DNA from: DATMFV01 sp035555975
GTDB lineage: Bacteria; Verrucomicrobiota; Verrucomicrobiia; Chthoniobacterales; Chthoniobacteraceae
NCBI GenBank assembly: GCA_035555975.1
Contig: DATMFV010000051.1
Location: 62,001 to 126,000, forward strand
Reading direction: 5' to 3'
Length of the DNA stretch: 64,000 bases
A program made the position numbers and the translations under genes. Shown one piece after another: positions 61,459-64,000 of the stretch (its first letter is position 1; each line of letters starts with the position of its first letter). Below the pieces are notes generated by a model. The model was not told the DNA's origin, searched no databases, and worked only from the letters and a program-made list of their open reading frames with translations.

Positions 61459-61824
61459 AGCGTTGTGAGGGGTGGAAGCGGGTGCAGCGTAAAAGGACGG
61501 GAACTTCCCGGGTCAGGCTCGTCACCCTGGTTGCAGACCTGACGAAGCCATTTAGAGATCGACCCCTTTGAAGACGCGAGCTTTTAACGGCCCGGGGGAG
61601 ACAAAACTGTACGTTGTTTTGGTCGGATGTTGAAGAAGCCGACCATGGGCGTATGCTGCGGTACGAGGTGGAAAATGACGTACAGTTTTGAAGGTTTCTG
61701 TTGTCATAGGAGTTGTTTGCAAAAGATTTTCCCGTTAGTTTTGCTTCATCGGCAAGAGATGGCTGCGCTGGCCCCTTGTCATTCCTTATCTGTAACCCCC
61801 CCCTTTTTTAATCCATAGAAAACC
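61459..61824. other. 366-base gap with inverted repeats
   Basis: No gene is supported between the PEP-CTERM gene and the next pseudopilin. The gap holds the paired repeat at 61602-61690, a smaller inverted repeat GGTCGG/CCGACC (61621-61626 and 61639-61644) within it, and GTCAGG/CCTGAC (61512-61517 and 61538-61543). These are the likely promoters and operators for the divergent genes. Confidence 0.5.
61602..61690. promoter_or_regulatory. paired 13-base inverted repeat between divergent cassette E genes
   Basis: CAAAACTGTACGT (61602-61614) and its exact reverse complement ACGTACAGTTTTG (61678-61690) flank 63 bases. It could be a pair of operators (each with a TGTAC core) that a dimeric regulator loops together, or the ends of a small mobile element. 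The half-sites do not match the AACTGGGTA motif of the nearest GntR gene. Confidence 0.5.
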
Positions 61825-62478
61825 ATGCCCAAAGGGACTGATGCCGGCCATTCGCTAGTGGAGATCCTGATCGCCGTGGGACTTGTTGCCATTTTGCTCG
61901 TATTTCTCTCCGCAGGATATGGAAGGGCGATGGAGCACTCGCGGGCGATCCGCTGCATGGGCAACCTGCGGCAACTTGGGGTGGCCTTCAGTCGCTCTGT
62001 TTCAGAGCATCAGGGGAAGCTGCCCGTGGTGATTAAAGTCCAGCAGGAACTGGCCGGCTACCTTCTGCCCGGGGAGAAGTTTCCGGCGGCGACATCGCCC
62101 CGCAAGACTTTTGGGGTCATGATCTGTCCCGAAGACCAGGCCGCCTTCTTTCCCGAGGGGCGTTCTTACGCAGTCAATCACTATATGGGCCCGACAACGG
62201 TGATGACCTCTCAGCATGTCTCGCGAATGCTGGAGGTGGTCCATCCCGGGCGCGTGGCTTACCTGATGGATGGCTTCCGCGAAGGCATGGAGGCCGGTGC
62301 CAATGCGCGTTTCAACCAGAATACATCGCCCTTTGGAAAGACCACCCAAATGGGAGGCGTCTTCCGCCACCGCCAGCGGGCCAATGTGCTCTTTGCCGAC
62401 GGGCGGGTGGAGGCCCTCTCACACGCTGAATTTCTTCAAGACATGAATTCCAGAATTTTTCCCAAAAACAGCCAATGA
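61825..62478 (+). CDS. pseudopilin with H-X9-DG C-terminus (cassette E)
   Basis: This 217-aa protein has a very short leader (MPKGTDAG) and then HSLVEILIAVGLVAILLVFLSAGYG. It lacks the usual Phe after the cleavage Gly (His-Ser-Leu-Val-Glu instead), but the Glu at position 5 is kept. CMGNLRQLGVAFSRSVSEHQGKLP and the C-terminal H-RQRANVLFA-DG motif place it in the DUF1559-like family. Its stop overlaps the start of the next Gfo/Idh/MocA gene in an ATGA. Confidence 0.88.
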   Translation: MPKGTDAGHSLVEILIAVGLVAILLVFLSAGYGRAMEHSRAIRCMGNLRQLGVAFSRSVSEHQGKLPVVIKVQQELAGYLLPGEKFPAATSPRKTFGVMICPEDQAAFFPEGRSYAVNHYMGPTTVMTSQHVSRMLEVVHPGRVAYLMDGFREGMEAGANARFNQNTSPFGKTTQMGGVFRHRQRANVLFADGRVEALSHAEFLQDMNSRIFPKNSQ

Positions 62479-63680
62479 TTTCCTCCTGCGCACCGCTGAC
62501 AAAAACCGTTCGGCTCGCTTTTGTGGGGACGGGTTCCTTTTCAACCGGAGTTCACCTCCCGAGCGCGGCTTCCTCTCCAGGAGTGGAGATCCGCGCCTTG
62601 TGCGATCTCGACGAAACGGTGCTCGAAACCCTCTCCCGGGTTTACCGGCCTGCCTACCTGACGACGTGCCTCGACGAGGTTCTTGCCGACCGCGAAGTGG
62701 ACGCCGTGGTCCTCGCTACCCGGCAGGACACGCATGCCGCCTTGTCGCTTCAGTGTCTTGAAGCCGGAAAGCGTGTCTATGTGGAGAAGCCGATCGGAGA
62801 AAACCGGCGCGACCTGCTGGCGCTCTGGAACGTCCGTGAACGTTACGAGGGCGCCTTGGCCGTCGGCTTCAACCGGCGGTTTTCCCCCATCTATCGCCAC
62901 GCAAAGGCGGCATTGGCGGGAAGAAAGGGGCCGGTCTTCATGACCTGTCGCATGTTGAGCCTGCCCCGCCGCCTGGCTTTGCCTTATTACAGGGATCGCT
63001 CCAACCTGGTCTTTGAAGGGGGGCACCTTTTTGATCTCGCCCTCTCCTTTATAGCTTCCAGGCCGGTGTCGGTCATGACTTCGGGTGAGGCCTACCGCTC
63101 CCACATGACGGTGGTGAGCTTTGAAGACGGCTCGCGATTCTGCCTTCACATGAACGAACACGGTTCCGCGGATCTGGGCAAGGAGTACGTGGAAATCCAT
63201 CAGGACGGGGTCTCAATAAGCTGCCGCGATTTTTACGACCTGCGGGTGCGCGGGGTCAAGGGGATGGACGACCGGATTTTTCCGCCCGAGCCGTTTGTCG
63301 GTTCTCCGGAGCGGGAAACCTTTGACAGCGCGGACGCGGTGGAGGTTTTTTTCAGCCGGGGAAAGAGGGGAGAAACGCGGGTCCGTCGCCCCGGCTTCCA
63401 TCGCAGCGCAGCCGACATGGAGGAAGCGTTGAAGGGAGTTTTCGGCACTCCTTTGCCGGGGCTGATCGTCCCGCAGAAAGGGTGGAAGAGCGCGTTGATC
63501 GGGTTTCTCTTTGCCGATCCCGGCAACGCGTGGCGCCCGGGCATCCGGGAAGCCGTCCGGGCGACCTGGCTTTCACTAAGAGCCCTCCAGTCTCTGGAGA
63601 CGGCGTGTCCCGTTGAACTGGGCCGGGACGATCCACCCTTCGCCATCGCCTCTCAAGCCGGATCGCCAGCAACCTCATGA
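62475..63680 (+). CDS. Gfo/Idh/MocA family oxidoreductase (cassette E)
   Basis: This 401-aa protein has the N-terminal Rossmann segment LAFVGTGSFSTGVHLPSAA and VEKPIGENRRDLLALW, the usual EKP motif with the catalytic Lys. GGHLFDLALSFIASRPVSVM follows in the C-terminal domain. It probably oxidises or isomerises a sugar released by the E lyases. It is coupled by four-base overlaps to the pseudopilin before it and to the secreted protein after it. The C-terminus is about 50 residues longer than usual and unrecognised. Confidence 0.85.
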   Translation: MISSCAPLTKTVRLAFVGTGSFSTGVHLPSAASSPGVEIRALCDLDETVLETLSRVYRPAYLTTCLDEVLADREVDAVVLATRQDTHAALSLQCLEAGKRVYVEKPIGENRRDLLALWNVRERYEGALAVGFNRRFSPIYRHAKAALAGRKGPVFMTCRMLSLPRRLALPYYRDRSNLVFEGGHLFDLALSFIASRPVSVMTSGEAYRSHMTVVSFEDGSRFCLHMNEHGSADLGKEYVEIHQDGVSISCRDFYDLRVRGVKGMDDRIFPPEPFVGSPERETFDSADAVEVFFSRGKRGETRVRRPGFHRSAADMEEALKGVFGTPLPGLIVPQKGWKSALIGFLFADPGNAWRPGIREAVRATWLSLRALQSLETACPVELGRDDPPFAIASQAGSPATS

Positions 63681-64000
63681 AATACCAGCTTCTCCTCTTC
63701 CACGGACTCTTTTTCTTTGTTTTTATGAACTGGCTCTCTGCCGACCCGCCTTTGACTGTTGACTCCAAACCTGCATCGCACCTCGAAACCGTGCTGGTCC
63801 AAAAGGGCCGGGCCTCTGCGGTCATCGTGGTTCCCCCCGGCGCGTATTCACAGCCGGTCCGGCTTCTTCAGCAAGCCATCCGCAAAAATTCCGGCGTGGA
63901 GTTGCCCGTGGTCGAAGCCGGGAGCGTTTCCCCTGAAGAACTATTGGAAACCCGGAACGTCATCGCGCTCGGGAACATGGCCTCCTCGGCCTTTATTTTC
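63677..64000 (+). CDS. secreted protein, 5' part only (cassette E)
   Basis: The frame starts at an ATG overlapping the previous stop and is open to the window edge (108 codons). The start MKYQLLLFHGLFFFVFMNWLSA is a signal peptide. ASAVIVVPPGAYSQPVRLLQQAIRKNSGVELPVVEAG resembles the N-terminal domain that precedes GH20/GH84/GH115-like or DUF4838 proteins (a backbone-binding alpha/beta domain). The enzyme class cannot be fixed from this part. Confidence 0.75.
   Translation, partial: MKYQLLLFHGLFFFVFMNWLSADPPLTVDSKPASHLETVLVQKGRASAVIVVPPGAYSQPVRLLQQAIRKNSGVELPVVEAGSVSPEELLETRNVIALGNMASSAFIF

Noticed and set aside
1..64000. CRISPR array, prophage or complete insertion sequence
   Set aside because: No evenly spaced direct repeats, integrase, transposase or phage structural genes were found; only the two REP-like palindromes suggest mobile DNA.

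Overview
The window looks like chromosomal DNA of a free-living or gut-associated member of the PVC group, most likely Verrucomicrobiota (Opitutia-like). The reasons are moderately high G+C, many PEP-CTERM (exosortase-sorted) surface proteins, many short pseudopilins with the C-terminal H-X9-DG motif typical of PVC bacteria, many GntR/LacI/AraC sugar regulators, and an LPS-type outer-membrane set (bamA, skp, lpxD). No species can be named from sequence alone. No CRISPR array, phage or complete insertion sequence was seen.

Core genes form the backbone: transaldolase (9170-10153), ilvN-ilvC (18746-20330), bamA-skp-lpxD (36743-32608, minus strand), a tRNA-Met(CAU) (37362-37433), a dnaA-dnaN-SIS isomerase cluster (40981-37482, minus strand) with a candidate oriC upstream of dnaA, and an acp-miaA-rluE group (44553-46339).

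Between these lie five accessory polysaccharide cassettes with the same unusual plan. Each has a one-component regulator, one or two PEP-CTERM surface proteins, one or two H-X9-DG pseudopilins and, in most, a very large secreted protein of lyase or glycosidase type. Cassette A is 2472-9043 (GntR, PEP-CTERM, 1253-aa LamG/toroid protein, pseudopilin). B is 10310-17034 (LacI, then PEP-CTERM, FAD oxidoreductase, pseudopilin, 937-aa lyase-like protein on the minus strand). C is 25021-32497 (AraC, truncated pectate-lyase remnant, PEP-CTERM, 191-aa secreted protein, 1101-aa CBM9 protein, pseudopilin). D is 46336-52266 (2-hydroxyacid dehydrogenase, GntR, PEP-CTERM; divergent beta-propeller and pseudopilin). 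E is 52289 to the right edge (GntR; pseudopilin, PEP-CTERM/heparinase fusion, second heparinase-like protein, PEP-CTERM, pseudopilin, Gfo/Idh/MocA oxidoreductase, partial secreted protein). No SusC/SusD pair, sulfatase or sugar transporter is present. I infer a non-Bacteroidetes style of polysaccharide-utilisation locus in which a pseudopilin and an exosortase-anchored protein accompany the enzymes.

Two smaller sugar units fit the same lifestyle: AraC with a divergent Gfo/Idh/MocA-sugar isomerase pair (22170-24942), and AraC with a fused Gfo/Idh/MocA-aldo/keto reductase (41487-44436). The most distinctive sequence-level signals are: two long perfect palindromes that each supply the stop codon of a regulator gene; a run of nine A at an in-frame junction between a PEP-CTERM protein and a second, signal-peptide-like heparinase N-terminus; and repeated operator-like motifs beside the cassette D and E GntR genes.
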